DNA of 64,000 nucleotides from Uranotaenia lowii (lineage: Eukaryota > Arthropoda > Insecta > Diptera > Culicidae), in assembly GCF_029784155.1 (NCBI RefSeq), contig NC_073692.1, forward strand, positions 236,982,503-237,046,502, read 5' to 3'. Numbering within the stretch: position 1 is the first letter of the stretch; each line of letters opens with the position of its first letter. A program made the translations under genes and the position numbers. Shown here one piece after another: positions 1 through 11,088 of the stretch. The notes under the pieces are model-generated. The model made no database searches. It had not been told where the DNA came from and saw only the letters and a list, made by a program, of their open reading frames with translations.

Positions 1-110
1 GTCTCTTTAATAACAGTAATTTTTGCATTTTTGAATAATTTAACAAACTGCAGTATACTAATCATAGTAGAGGAAAAAATCGGGGCCTGGTCTGTTAATC
101 TCTAAACCAA
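1..110. repeat. Fragment of a dispersed AT-rich repeat
   Basis: The words 'taataatttaac', 'gcagta' and 'atcatagta' recur in the same order near 29445-29500 and, inverted, near 30170-30240, inside the giant palindrome described there. This is therefore a diverged piece of the same repeat running in from the left edge. No coding potential is seen. Confidence 0.4.
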
Positions 111-183
111 AATTTTCCATGTGCTTAATATATAAAATAGCTATTTAAGTTATCGTTCAGAAGTTTGGGATCACTCCGTAGTA

Positions 184-1506
184 GGGGAACATGCCCTATT
201 ATGCGCCACCTAAGCGAATCGCTGATTTTCTATGTATTCCACTTACAAATTGTGTTGAAAATGGGTGCGATCGTTTAAGAAAAGTGTTTTCTACAAATGC
301 CTATGATATTTTATTACTCAAATTGCTATAGTTGCTTCAAAAACTTGATTTTTAAAAACCATATTCAAAGCCACAGAACAAAACTGTGTTGCAAATACGC
401 GCCGCTGTGTATTCAATATGCGCCTAGCAGCCGAACACACCCGAAAGCAGCCGAAGACCAAAAACACACCAATACTTACCAGGGGTGTCAGGTGTCCTGA
501 TTCATCAGGATTTGTCCTGATTTTTGAGAGACCGTCCTGATTTTTCAAAAGCGCTTGAATTGTCCTGATTTTTGAAAAATGACCTTTAAAATGTCCTGAT
601 TTGTCCTGATTTCTAAAAAATATCCAAATCATAACTAAATTTATTGTAAAATGATGAGAACATCAAACAAATCTTAAATAAAATAGTTAAACCAGTTGAA
701 CCAATGAGATTCTTTGATTCAAATTACATTAAAATGAGGTTTTTCGATATTAACTGCAGGCCAGCCAAGGTCATTCTCGCTTCAGTTGCATAATTCGAGG
801 CGTCTTCAGCACCTATATTTCGCCTTTAGTTAGGCAATCTAAGCAGAACTGCATTTTGTTTTCAGCAATTTGGGGTTGTCCTGAAAAATCCTGAAATTCT
901 TCGCGGTGTCCTGATTTTTGACAAAACGACCTGGCACCTCTGATACTTACAGACACTTTGACTGAAAAGAAAATCAAAGTGGACTATTCAAAATTTTGAA
1001 AAAATGAAAAGTAGATTTTTAGGACTGAATTATCGCTCAAAATATGGTTTTAGACTTTTTGTTCATTTTCAATGAAAATTGGCCTTTTTGAAAAATTAAT
1101 GCTATTTTCAGCCTACTACGATTGGCGCGCTATAACGAGCGCATGGGCCGTGATAGAACATACCCATAAAAAGCATACCTTTGCGCGTTCATTATGATTT
1201 TTTAGCATAAAATCATAGTTTAGATTCTCCTCTACCGATGTGTCAGAAAAAATTATCTTATTCGTTTTTCTCTGCTTGATGACACCTTATTGAAAGTGTT
1301 TTAAAATTTAGATCAAAATGATGAAAAACCTAAATTGTGAAATTATCACGACACAGGGGCATTTTAAGGAAAAATTCATACTTGCCACGACCAATCACAG
1401 CATTTAAAACAAATTGATAATATTTTGCAGGCTTCAAATGTTTCAGATTCTTCAAAACAAAGGTGGCGCGTATTAGCCACATGGTGCTTTATATAAACTT
1501 TTCCCC
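184..1506 (+). mobile_element. TA-flanked MITE family M1, copy 1
   Basis: The element begins GGGGAACATGCCCTATTATG and ends in CTTTTCCCC, flanked by TA at 182-183 and 1507-1508. The outer ends are imperfect inverted repeats containing GCGCCAC / GTGGCGCG. Two further copies (19487-20339 inverted, 47206-48053 same direction) define the family. After subtracting the hAT insertion at 480-942 and its 8-bp duplication, this copy is 852 bp, against 853 and 848 for the others. No transposase is present. The TA duplication suggests mobilisation by a Tc1/mariner-type or related transposase (inference). A short minus-strand reading frame (318-632) is shared with the other copies but is broken by the hAT insertion. 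Confidence 0.85.
480..942. mobile_element. hAT-type MITE inserted in M1 copy 1
   Basis: The terminal inverted repeats are CAGGGGTGTCAGG on the left and, read from the right end, CAGAGGTGCCAGG. An exact 8-bp duplication ATACTTAC lies at 472-479 and 943-950, as expected of hAT transposition. M1 copy 3 shows the uninterrupted site (CAATACTTACAGAC near 47491), which confirms both boundaries. The 463-bp interior holds many copies of TGTCCTGATTT and no open reading frame of note. Confidence 0.88.
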
Positions 1507-1508
1507 TA

Positions 1509-1989
1509 TGGTGTAACGGCCAAAAGTTTGAGATCAGTCTTCTAAAACATGCATTTTTATTTCACGCGTATGTCTGTTATCAAACAACGTATTGTTTATC
1601 TGGTGTGCTGATTTAGAAGCTTATGAGTTGAACTTGCTTTATGGATATTTAGTTGAAATATTTTTGACGTTTTCTTTAAGCTGATCGATCCTTCTGTGTA
1701 AATTGCCTTGCTTTGTCAGCTGAGCAGCTTTGATAGAGACCCAAATATCGTTCAACGGCTCGGTAAAGCAGCTCCTAAAACCACTTGATCAACTTTTTCT
1801 TATCCTTACTTTTTTAATCGAAATGGCAGCTGGACTGGAGACTTTTATTTTTTGTTGCAGTTTTCATTTGTTGTTTTTTGAACAAAAATGGCAAGCATAA
1901 AGCCCGTTATAGGCATTGACATTCCCCCTCTGAGCTCGTGTAGGGCTTATTTGACGTTCTGTCCCACAGGAGGGCTTATTGGCTTGGGG
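1509..1989. other. No recognised feature
   Basis: AT-rich sequence between M1 copy 1 and the foldback minisatellite. I see no reading frame, TIR or RNA gene that I can support. Confidence 0.5.
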
Positions 1990-3503
1990 GCCGGACATTC
2001 GGCCGAAGGGCGATAGGCCGAAAGATGTTAGGCCGAAGGTCGCTAGGCCGAATGGGTTAAAAGGCCGACGGATGTTCGGCCGAATAGGACAATAGGCCGA
2101 ATGGGACATTAGGCCGAAGGTTATTTGGCCGAATATTATTTGGCCCGATGGTCATTTGGCCGAATGGTCACTAGGCCGAATGGTCGTTAGGCCGAATGGT
2201 CGTAAGGCCGAATAATCGTAAGGCCGAATGGTCATGAGGCCGAATGGTCATTAGGCCGAATGGTCATTTGACCGAATGGTCATTTGGGCGAATGGTCGTA
2301 AGGCCGAATGGTCATGAGGCCGAATGGTCATTTGGCCGAATGGTCATTTGGCCGAATGGTCATTTGGCCGAATTGTCGTAAGGCCGAATGGTCATGAGGC
2401 CGAATGGTCGTAAGGCCGAATGGTCGTAAGCCGAATGTTCGTAAGGCAGAATGGATTCTAAGCCGAAAGGTCGTTAGGCCTGAAATGAACTAGGCCGAAT
2501 GGTCGTAACGGCGAATGGATGCTAGGCCGAATTTTACACTTGTCTGCATGCTAGGCCGAATGGTTGTGAGGCCGAATGGTCGTTAGGCCGAATGGCTGTT
2601 AGGCCGAATGGACGATAGGCCGAATGTTCATAAGGCCGAATGGTCACAAGGCCGAATGGTTATTAGACTGAATGGTCGCAAAGCCGAATGGACGATAGGC
2701 CGTGGTCGCAAAGCCGAATGGTCGAATGCGGCCTTGCATCCATTCGGCCAGATGACTATTCGGCCTATCTACTGATCGGCCTAACATGTAAGAAAGCGAT
2801 AATATGTCTTATAGGCCTAGCATAAATTCGTCCCAACGACCATTCAGCCTAACAACCGTTCGACCTAGTGGCTATTCGGCCTACCGACCTTCTAGCATCC
2901 ATTTGGCCTTACGACCATTCGGCCTATCGTCCATTCTGCCTTACGTCCATCCGGCCTAACTACCTTTCGGCCTAGCATCCATTCGGCCTTACGACCATTT
3001 GGCCCGACGATTATTCATTCTAATGACTATTCGGACTGACGATCTTTCGGCCCAGCATCCATTCGGCCTAATGACCATTCGGCCTAATGGCCATTCGGCC
3101 AAATGACCATTCGGCCTAGTGACTATTCGGCCTAACGACCATTTGGCCTAGTGACCATTCGGCCTAATGACCATTCGGCCTAACGACCATTCGGCCTAAT
3201 GACCATTCGGCCTAATGGCCATTCGGCCTAATGGCCATTCGGCCTAACATCCATTCGGCCTAGCGACCATTCGGCCGAACATCCTTTCAGCCTTGCGTCC
3301 TTTCGGCCTAACAGCATTCGGCTGGATAACCGTTAGCCGAATAACCCATTCGGCATAGTGGCCTGTTCCTCCAGATAGCCCATTCGGCTTAACGGCCATC
3401 GGCTGAATGACCTTCGGCCGAATGGCTTTCGGCCTCATGACTTTCGGCCTCATGACTTTCGGCCTCATGACTTTCGGCCTCATGACTTTCGGCCGAATGA
3501 CCC
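1990..3503. repeat. Foldback minisatellite, 16-bp unit GGCCGAATGGTCATTA
   Basis: From about 1990 to 2735 a 16-bp unit related to GGCCGAATGGTCRTNA repeats on the plus strand. From about 2740 to 3503 the same unit repeats as its reverse complement (CATTCGGCCTAATGAC). The two arms could fold into a stem of roughly 750 bp, with the turn near 2735-2755. Units diverge by one or a few bases and some are one base short. Several long reading frames here, such as 3244-3483 on the minus strand with an MRPKV repeat, are just translated repeat. I saw no clear target duplication at the ends. Confidence 0.85.
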
Positions 3504-3635
3504 AGCCTCTATTGGCTTATGATAAAACTGTATACGGCTAATAAGCACTGAAGTGCTATTTTGGTGCCCAAATGCGGCTTATAACAATGCTTAATGGTTA
3601 ACTGGGTAAAATCTTATGTTTTCGTGGCCAAAATA

Positions 3636-3883
3636 CAGTAGAACCCGGTTATCCGAGGTACTGCTTTATCCAAGCCTCAATTTTCGTACAAAAGACATGT
3701 AAATTTGTGTTTTATCATGGCAATATATTGTTATGCTATTTAATCGACGGTTTTCGTCGAGTTTTAAGTCCTACTTACTAAAAAACGTCAACAATTGCAT
3801 AAAAATTTACCGAGCTATGCGGCTGGATGGTATGCAAACCAGTGTCATTCCCCCGACTACCTCGGATAAGCAGAGTTCTACTG
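3636..3883. mobile_element. pogo/Tigger-like MITE
   Basis: The left end reads CAGTAGAACCCGGTTATCCG. The right end, reverse-complemented, reads CAGTAGAACTCTGCTTATCC. TA flanks both ends (3634-3635 and 3884-3885). The CAGTAGAACC...TTATCCGA terminus is characteristic of the pogo/Tigger group (known from that family). At 248 bp with no open frame it is non-autonomous. Confidence 0.8.
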
Positions 3884-3885
3884 TA

Positions 3886-4629
3886 TGAATTTATTAGCTG
3901 CGATACAAAAATTTGTAGATTACCTAGAATTTATAGTGAAGTAGATACCAAGCGATGCTGCAGCAAGAAGGAATGCTCCAAACCTCCAAAATGCAAATTG
4001 CAGACGATAATTTGGCTCACGAATTCTTCCATTTTGGCAAACGACTAGAGTGTTTGATCGAACCGGGTTAACAAAAAAAAAATGCAAACAATGGCCGATC
4101 GACGCGAAAGTGTGAAACCGCGTGCCACGGAATTATCATGATGTGTGAGGATCGAAACTAACTATTCGGTAGTTGGATGGACGAATGTGGATGATGAGGT
4201 GAGGCCACGGGAACGCCAAAGCAAAGCACTGTCGAACAGACTGCCGTGCCAGAAGCCAGGCCAGGCCGCCCAGGGGGTTGTGAAGGTGGGAACAAACATG
4301 TCTCTCTCTATACTTGCATACCAAACTATACCACGCAGCATACTTTCCATTCCAGTGACTTCATTTGTCGATGTTCGTTTGTCGCGAGCGGTTCGCCACC
4401 TGAAGACCTGCGCGCGATCTGGTCTCGTCGTGAGTGCACATTTTTGCGTATTACTAACATTATTTCATGCATCTGGTTCAGCAGCAGCATCGTGATCAAC
4501 CGGTTGGGGGGTTGACCTGGCTCCATTCATCTTTACAATTTGCTACAGGTTCCAGTTTGGGCTCTTTTTGTGTTTGTCCCTGTTTGTTGTGAATCGAATG
4601 TTACACAAAAGTGAACCACTCACGCAATA
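3886..4629. other. No recognised gene; moderately GC-rich
   Basis: Overlapping short reading frames on both strands at 4136-4526 have no recognisable motif and no consistent codon pattern. The base composition is richer in GC than the flanking repeats, so this may be host regulatory or transcribed DNA, but nothing specific can be named. Confidence 0.4.
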
Positions 4630-5013
4630 AAAGTTAAAAAAGCGTCTCCCCAAATCACGATTCACGTTTCAATAGAAATTTAAAGTTTCAAAGTGTGTGC
4701 GACAACGCGTTGGGAGAGAAGAAAAACGTGTTAATTGTTGTAAATATCGTTAAGTGATGGCGTTAAAAGAGTTTCCCATTGAATGACCACCATCGGTAGC
4801 ATAAAATATGTTTTGGAAGCACGATTTGAGCGCCTAACACAAACAGCACGACATATCAGCATGTTTGAGCAGTTGTTGGACAAAACTGTGTAACCATCCG
4901 TAGCCTGCAGCCGTTTTGTTCATGCTCAATTAAAAGCAATTTCACGTGTTCGGTGAAAAGACTTGCGATCGTTTGGTTGGACCATCCGAGTTTTTGAGGT
5001 TCGACTGGAAACG
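4630..5013 (+). other. Possible non-coding first exon with splice donor
   Basis: This is non-repetitive sequence without a long reading frame, ending at a good donor context, AACG|GTAAGA, with the intron starting at 5014. It could be a 5'UTR exon of a plus-strand gene, perhaps even an alternative start for the yellow-family gene 39 kb downstream. Only the donor is visible; the rest is inference. Confidence 0.22.
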
Positions 5014-7923
5014 GTAAGAAAATGCATGAGCTCATCCAGAATCAGTTGTTTGGTTATATTGGACATTGCAAATTCATAAAAATTCATAAAATGGGAATTT
5101 CGAGCACAGATTCAAATTAGTTGACATTTTTTATTTGTTCGTTTAACAGTGAAGTGGAAAATGCAAATTGAAGCCACGCTATTTAATAAGCGATATTGGG
5201 GAGCCAATCATCAAATGAGGGAACAGACAATGGCCGGAAAAACGTGTTGCTTTTATGAATCTCTTTTTCGGAGAAAGAGTCAAACTTATCTGAATTTTAC
5301 CAGCTGGATTCGGATCTGATTTGCTTTCGAAAAAATACAAAACAAAAAAAACCTTCTCTTACGGGGAAAACTACGTTTTACAATCAACTTAAAAAAAATC
5401 GTTACAAATGTTTAATTTTATCTACACGTCCTTAACTTCTTCGTGCTCGTGAATCCATTTAATGAAAATCGGCTTGAAATTGTTCGAGGTGTGTCCCATT
5501 TTAAGTCGATTTTGTATGGGGCCCCCTTTCATAAAAAGTGAGATTCTTGAAACTGTTATGCAAACCAAGGTGTGTATATATAGGAGATGTTACCGTATAT
5601 CAAATTCCTCAACGAGCCTATATTAAACAAAGAGACGAAATGTCACGATTGGAATTTTTGATTTTCTGTCAGTGTCATTCCAATCGAGCAGAACCAAGTA
5701 GTCTTCAAAGCAATTCTAAAGCTGAATATATTGAAAGGGATCACTCCGACCGTCCGTTTATACGTGATGGTGTCACAAAGACAACGCCTCGATTTTTATA
5801 TATTAAATTTGTGCATCATAAATCTAGCGTAATTTTGCTACAGCCTGGCTCTGTTTCACTGGATAGTATTATTATTGACATTGATTTTGTTATTTACCTT
5901 TAATGCATAGTAAAACCAAATTAATAAAAGGGCTATTGAAACTTTTTTGGTTGACTTAATTGCTATGTGTACGTTAATCAGAAAAAGGTCGCTTTTGTAT
6001 GCAAATTCATTTGAATGTGTTAATTCCGTACCCTAAGTTGCAATGGGTTAACGGCTGCGGTGTTTGTGAAAATTATAGACCAAACCATCATTTTCCAGAC
6101 AGTGTCGTTACACACAATCTTGTTAAACATGGGGTCATAATATGGCCTAAATTAGAAGAGGAGCTGGACATCTTTATTTAGTTTAAATTCAGCAGTAGGT
6201 TCAAAGATGTCTATTTTTTTCATGATCCATGTTGATAAGATGAATGGGAGTTGAAACACTTGCCCTCCCTTCCGCAGAACAATCGCAACATTAGGTAGTG
6301 AAAGTATCACAATTTACCATAATAAAAGTTGATACTTTCAATAGGGCATAAATTGGTTGGTTAGGTAGTTAGTTGGTTTAGTCTTATAGAATTAAAAATA
6401 GAGAAAACGGGCTAGAAGTGTTACGATGTTAGGTAAAGGTTATGGTATTCGCCTCCCCAATGCTCTAGTAAGTGTGTATTTGCGGTTTATGAATTTCGTT
6501 GGCTTATTCTTAAACCAAGCATTTTACAAGAACTAGAGGCTCATTGGATGGAAATGCTGTTGTTGAAGAATGTTATATTTCATTTGGTTAGACGTTTTTT
6601 TTGCTTTTTTATTTAATTATTCACTTTTAGCAGATCTTTACGTTTTTCGGTTAGGTTTGAAATTCATCTATGGCAGTATATAATAGAATGTACGGTTTTG
6701 AAGAATAACAATGAGTAGTTAGTCCAAATCACTGATATCGGGCATTTTACAATAGGCACACGGTATATTTTAATAGAACCCCTATGTAGACTTAGTATAG
6801 TTTGTCAGAGAGGCTGACCAGACTAAGTTATTAGGTTTTAGAAGAACAGCATTGTGCATTTCCAGTTATTTTGATAAGTAGACGATATCGATCAAGATAT
6901 TAAAGCTAGATTATTACTGGTTTGAGCTAGGCTTCATATTATATATTGATAGATAAAATGAACTAATATCCTATTTTTCTTTTCTTTTTTTTCTTTTTTG
7001 CATTTCTTTTCATGTGACCTTTTGATGATGACGAACGAGCCTTCAAGCCAAATCCTCTCAACATTGGACCCCTAAGATGGTTTCGAATCCCAAGGATTTA
7101 ATCAACACCTATAACAGAGTTCTATAACATGGTGAGAGCGTTCCATTTTATTTCATTGTTTCAAATTATATATAAATACTGTAGTTAGTTTCGTTGGGAT
7201 TAATTGAGCGACCTATCTCAAACCGCCAACGTATTTCCTCCAACTGGTATCATGAGGGGTTAGTTCACCATCTTGTTCTGCTTTAAGTTCATATTCATCC
7301 GAAGTGGACTTAAGGAAGTGCAAGATGGTATAGCCAACGTCTCAAGATAGCTTACTATTCTAAGCTGCCTACTCTAAACTTTGATTTCCCTGACCCCTCT
7401 ACCCACATTTCCTTTTCAACGTCAGCTTCTAACAGCTATTTAAACGCCAAAAAAAAAAATCATTTGAATGTGTAAATTCATAAATTTGTTTTGAGACACG
7501 AAAGCCACAACCGTGGTAAAATGTCTATAATAAATATAAAAAAAAAAAATAAATAAATTTGTTTTGCCTCAATTAGTATAAAATGGTGTGTTTTCAAGAA
7601 AAACTAGCTGACCCGGTGTGCTTTGCTACACCTTCCAAAAATGAATTATTGAAATTCAGTTTTTTTTCTTTTCATTAGCAACATTTCAAATAAAATTTCA
7701 ACATAATTTATAAGCAAACGCTTTAAAAAGAGATATGTAACTAAAGTTTTGAATTTAAGTACAATGATGATTTAATAAGATTTTCCTCAAATTGATCTCT
7801 AAATTCGTTTTTAAAGATCTGAAACTTTTACTTTATAGAGTTTATAATGATGTCAAAATATATGTTTTAATGATATGGAGTTCCAGCCCTTCCCCTTTTC
7901 TAATGCAAGAATTGCTCACGAGC
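5014..7923. other. No gene recognised in 2.9 kb
   Basis: AT-rich sequence. Reading frames at 5538-5903 and 5999-6181 show no known motif and are ordinary chance lengths. Runs of A at 7449-7459 and 7540-7550 next to AATAAATAAA suggest the 3' tail of an old retroposed sequence (weak). At 7605-7640 the words GCTGACCCGG and GCTTTGCTACACC appear, which look like part of a dispersed repeat that I cannot name. Confidence 0.4.
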
Positions 7924-8078
7924 TAAAGGGTGATACGGTCAAAATTTGGTCAATATCAACTTGACGTATTTCTTTCAATTTTGCATTTTAAAAACCTGAA
8001 CACCCCTCATTTTGAAAGTGTGTGTGTGTAGAATGTTGCTCCTATTTTGATTTTGGAATTCACTCTTCAGTTGTCAAA

Positions 8079-8738
8079 ATGCCGTCCAAGGAAGAAGAGC
8101 AGCGTATCAAAATTTTGCTCGCGCATCGCGAAAATCCGAGCTACTCGCACGCAAAGCTGGCAAAATCGCTAAAAGTTGCCAAATCAACCGTTTCAAATGT
8201 AATTAAAGTGTTTGGGGAACATTTGTCGACAGCCAGGAAGTCTAAATCGGGGGGAAATCGAAAACCGGAAGCCGCTGAGACGACAAAGAGAGTTGCCGTT
8301 AGTTTCAAGCGAAACCCTAACCTCTCTCCGAGATGCCGCAAATAAGCTGGATGTATCGTCTACAACCGTGCATCGAGCCAAAAAACGAGCCGGACTATGG
8401 ACTTACAAGAAGGTAGTGGCTCCTAATCGCGATGATAAACAAAATACGACGGCCAAAGCGCGATCCCGGAGGCTGTACACGACAACGCTGACGAAGTTTG
8501 ACTGCGTGGTAATGGACGATGAAACCTACGTCACGGCCGACTCAAGCAGCTTCCGGGACAGGAGTTTTATACGGCAAAAGGAAGGGGAAAGGTAGCAGAT
8601 ATTTTCAAGCACATGAAACTGTCAAAGCTCGCGAAGAAATATCTGGTTTGGCAAGCCATCTGCACCTGTGGCTTGAAAAGCAGCATCTTCATAGCTTCCG
8701 GGGCTGTCAATCAAGAAATTTACGTGAAAGAGTGTTTA
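8079..8738 (+). pseudogene. ITmD37E transposase, N-terminal half, frameshifted
   Basis: The transposase gene starts at ATG 8079 (context TCAAAATG). The first ~85 residues include a helix-turn-helix-like stretch (ENPSYSHAKLAKSLKVAKS) expected of an IS630/Tc1 DNA-binding domain; this is the only A-family copy with that region intact. A lost base near 8330 shifts frame into a second block (TVHRAKKRAG) that continues to the first catalytic aspartate in the VVMDDETY motif around 8510-8530. Another lost base after TADS breaks the frame again, where A2 has KADYKQLPG. The gene then stops at the TTAA-type element. It cannot make an active enzyme because the second D and the E are absent. Confidence 0.85.
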
Positions 8739-8739
8739 A

Positions 8740-9591
8740 CACTAAACGTACCGGAGGCGGTCAAATGACGGTTTTTGAACTTTGAATGATGATTACACCT
8801 TATATAACTTTTTTCTCGCAAATTTAACGACAGGGCTATTTTTATTTTCAAAATGCAAGTATTTTTGCGTTTTTAAAATTTTTCTAAGTGTTGTGGTTTT
8901 CGAATAACGCATGTGGTATACCTATTCATACCGCGAGCGGTCAAATGACGGTTTACACTGCTTTCGCTAAAACTTTCTTGTTTCTCAACCGATTTCTTTA
9001 AAATTTATAGTTTTGAAAAGCCTATAATGTGACTCAAATATGTTTCTCAGACAATTTTCAGCTACAATCAATTATTTTAAAGTTATGTTAAGTCCAAGAA
9101 ATTTTTTATGAAAAAACATGCTTCAGGAAAATTGCTATAAATCTGTTCATCAGTGCTCGAAAAAAATTTCACTTAGTGCATGAGAAACCTGAAGTTAGAA
9201 GCTATATGTTGCATATACGGATATTTTTATCAAATTTTTTTTTTTAAATCATGGCCACAAAAAAATGTAAAAAAGATGTGTAAAACCCGTACTTTTCAAT
9301 CAATCAACCGCCAAAGCTGTTCCTGTTACAGTAGAAAAATTTCAAAAAATGAATTGAAAAGTTGACGTAATTTGTCACATTTTAGAATCTTTAGATTTTT
9401 TTAAAATACGACATACATAATTTGTGACGAATTTTCAAAGGTACCTGTTTTTCAAACATTTCATCAATCCGGTTTGTTGATACAATTCCTACACCTAAAT
9501 CCAGCTTTGCACTGGATTTTGAGTATGTTATCGTAAGGTTTAGGCAAAAAAATATATGCAAAAGACAGAAAATTTCATACCGGTTCTAGTG
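8740..9591. mobile_element. TTAA-associated non-autonomous element (piggyBac-like?)
   Basis: The left end CACTAAACGTACCGG follows TTAA at 8736-8739, and the right end reverse-complements to CACTAGAACCGG. Near both 8758 and 8939 the motif CGGTCAAATGACGGTTT occurs. The 23061-25643 element has the parallel CAGTCAAAATGACTGG, so the two are related families. The right TTAA is not visible at 9592, and the host transposon lost sequence here, so this junction is rearranged. There is no transposase frame. Confidence 0.5.
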
Positions 9592-9838
9592 ATGTAACTG
9601 CATTGGCAGTGCAATGCTTAACAAAAATATGAAAATTTGAAAAGATTAAATTTAATTTGATTTATTAAATAAACGATTTAACCGATTTACACGTGTTTTC
9701 CCTTGACCAAATTTTGACCGTATCACCCTTTACTATGAAATCCTTTTTAGTATCTAAATGACGTAACATTTAGCTTTATTGGTCTGATAAGTTTTCAAAT
9801 TAGACCAAATATAATATGAATAAAGACTTGCATGAAAA

Positions 9839-10531
9839 CACGGACACGAATTGGAACGTTTTAACCCTTGCCCAACAAGGCAAGCTGGCTTAACTTGCAA
9901 GAGAAGCGCCTCAAGTTTGAAATTCTGGGACTGAGCGAAGTCCGTTAGCCTAATACTGGAGAACACAAGACACAGTCCGGGCAAGTACTGCTTTACTCTG
10001 GCATACGAGGAGAACACGCTAATCGGAAACGAGGAGTTGGTTTCCTGTTAAGCCCGCATGCCCATGCGGCTCTCATTAGATGTGAACCGATAAACGAAAG
10101 AATAATCGTAGCCAGATTTAGAAAACGGGTTCTTAAAGAAACTTCACATTGGTCCAGTGTTATGCGCCAACTGACGTAGATGATTTGCATGAGAAAGAGC
10201 ATATTTACAGTCAATTGAATAGCGTCGTTGAGAAAATTCCGAAGGGTGACATTCAAATCCACTTAGGTGACTTCAACGCAAAAATTGGCTCCGACAATCA
10301 GCAGCTTTTTTTAAACGAACACATACACATACAGGAACTTGAGCGCATTATGGGGCGCTATGGTCTAGGACAGATAAGCGAAAATGGAGAGCTGTTTGTA
10401 GAATTTTGTGACAACAACAACATGGTGATCGGTGGATCGCTCTTCTCAGACATTGCATCTGACCATCACCTCGTCCTTGGCGAGATACGACTGAGAAGTG
10501 CGCGTGTCCAACGGCGAGAGGAGAAATTCGG
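9839..10531 (+). pseudogene. RTE LINE endonuclease domain, broken
   Basis: This is an apurinic-type endonuclease of the exonuclease III fold. It nicks target DNA to prime reverse transcription. Visible family motifs are ILGLSEVR, then KRGVGFLLS, then QCYAPTDVDD at 10149-10180, then the GDFNAKIG motif near 10270, and finally ASDHHLVL near 10460, which supplies the catalytic D-H pair. The stretch 10149-10550 is open. Upstream, in-frame stops and shifts break the frame (a stop follows LGLSEVR). The frame continues after the two insertions with the residues YDVRRLENP at 12470. Confidence 0.82.
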
Positions 10532-10539
10532 GTGTCGAT

Positions 10540-11074
10540 CAGGCTTGTAAGTGGTCACCATCGTTTGATTTTTTCGGAGACATCCACAACACATCGTTCG
10601 TGACAATCATGGAGAGCACAATCGTTTGATCGGAGAGCAAAAAAATGTCGAATGAAATTTTGATCTTCGTTGTGGTTAGTCGTTTGACTTTCATCGCTCT
10701 TCCACATTGTTCGACCAACACATCCAAACATCACCCGGCGCTGCAGAGTGGCGATTTTTTTTGCAACAGGAGGGAGTGAATAGAAAAGATTGCTCTTGCT
10801 TATTGAGTTTGTAAGTTCTGCTGCGTGAAAGAGATAGGCGATGTCGTAAACTGTCGGGAATTATGGTCGTTTGACCATCAAATTATCGCTCTCGTGTACC
10901 ATGACACGAAATTTCGTTCGACAATCACACAAAGAAGAATGAATGTCGTTTCGTTTGATGGTAGTCGACTGTTCGGCAAGTGTTTGGTCGCATTCGTTTG
11001 ATGGCACGAACAATGAAACTGGTAAAAGCAGGCTGTGCGACTGTCAGAGAAACTGTCGATGGTTTACAAGTCTG
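10540..11074. mobile_element. hAT-type MITE inside the RTE LINE
   Basis: The left end is CAGGCTTGTAA and the right end reverse-complements to CAGACTTGTAA. The flanking 8-bp duplication is GTGTCGAT (10532-10539) and GTTTCGAT (11075-11082), one mismatch. Excising the element and one duplication restores the LINE frame (EKFGFRYDV). TCGTTTGA recurs about six times inside, in both halves. No reading frame is supported. Confidence 0.78.
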
Positions 11075-11088
11075 GTTTCGATACGACG

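Larger units (their letters stand above)
7926..9730 (+). mobile_element. ITmD37E (IS630/Tc1/mariner) transposon, copy A1
   Basis: The terminal inverted repeats AAGGGTGATACGGTCAAAAT and its complement at the right end are flanked by TA (7924-7925 and 9731-9732). The left part encodes the transposase N-terminus. From about 8738 to 9630 the sequence has no match to copies A2 and A3 and corresponds to a TTAA-type element plus loss of the second half of the transposase gene. The 3' untranslated end resumes near 9635. Copies A2 (19444) and A3 (48926) are the same family. Confidence 0.88.

Noticed and set aside
3244..3483. 79-codon minus frame with MRPKV repeats
   Set aside because: It is a direct translation of the 16-bp minisatellite.
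1990..3503. CRISPR-like array of short repeats
   Set aside because: There are no unique spacers. Units abut directly and the second half is inverted, so it is a foldback minisatellite in eukaryotic DNA.
4136..4526. Overlapping frames of 60-116 codons
   Set aside because: No motif, several competing frames on both strands, no support for any one.
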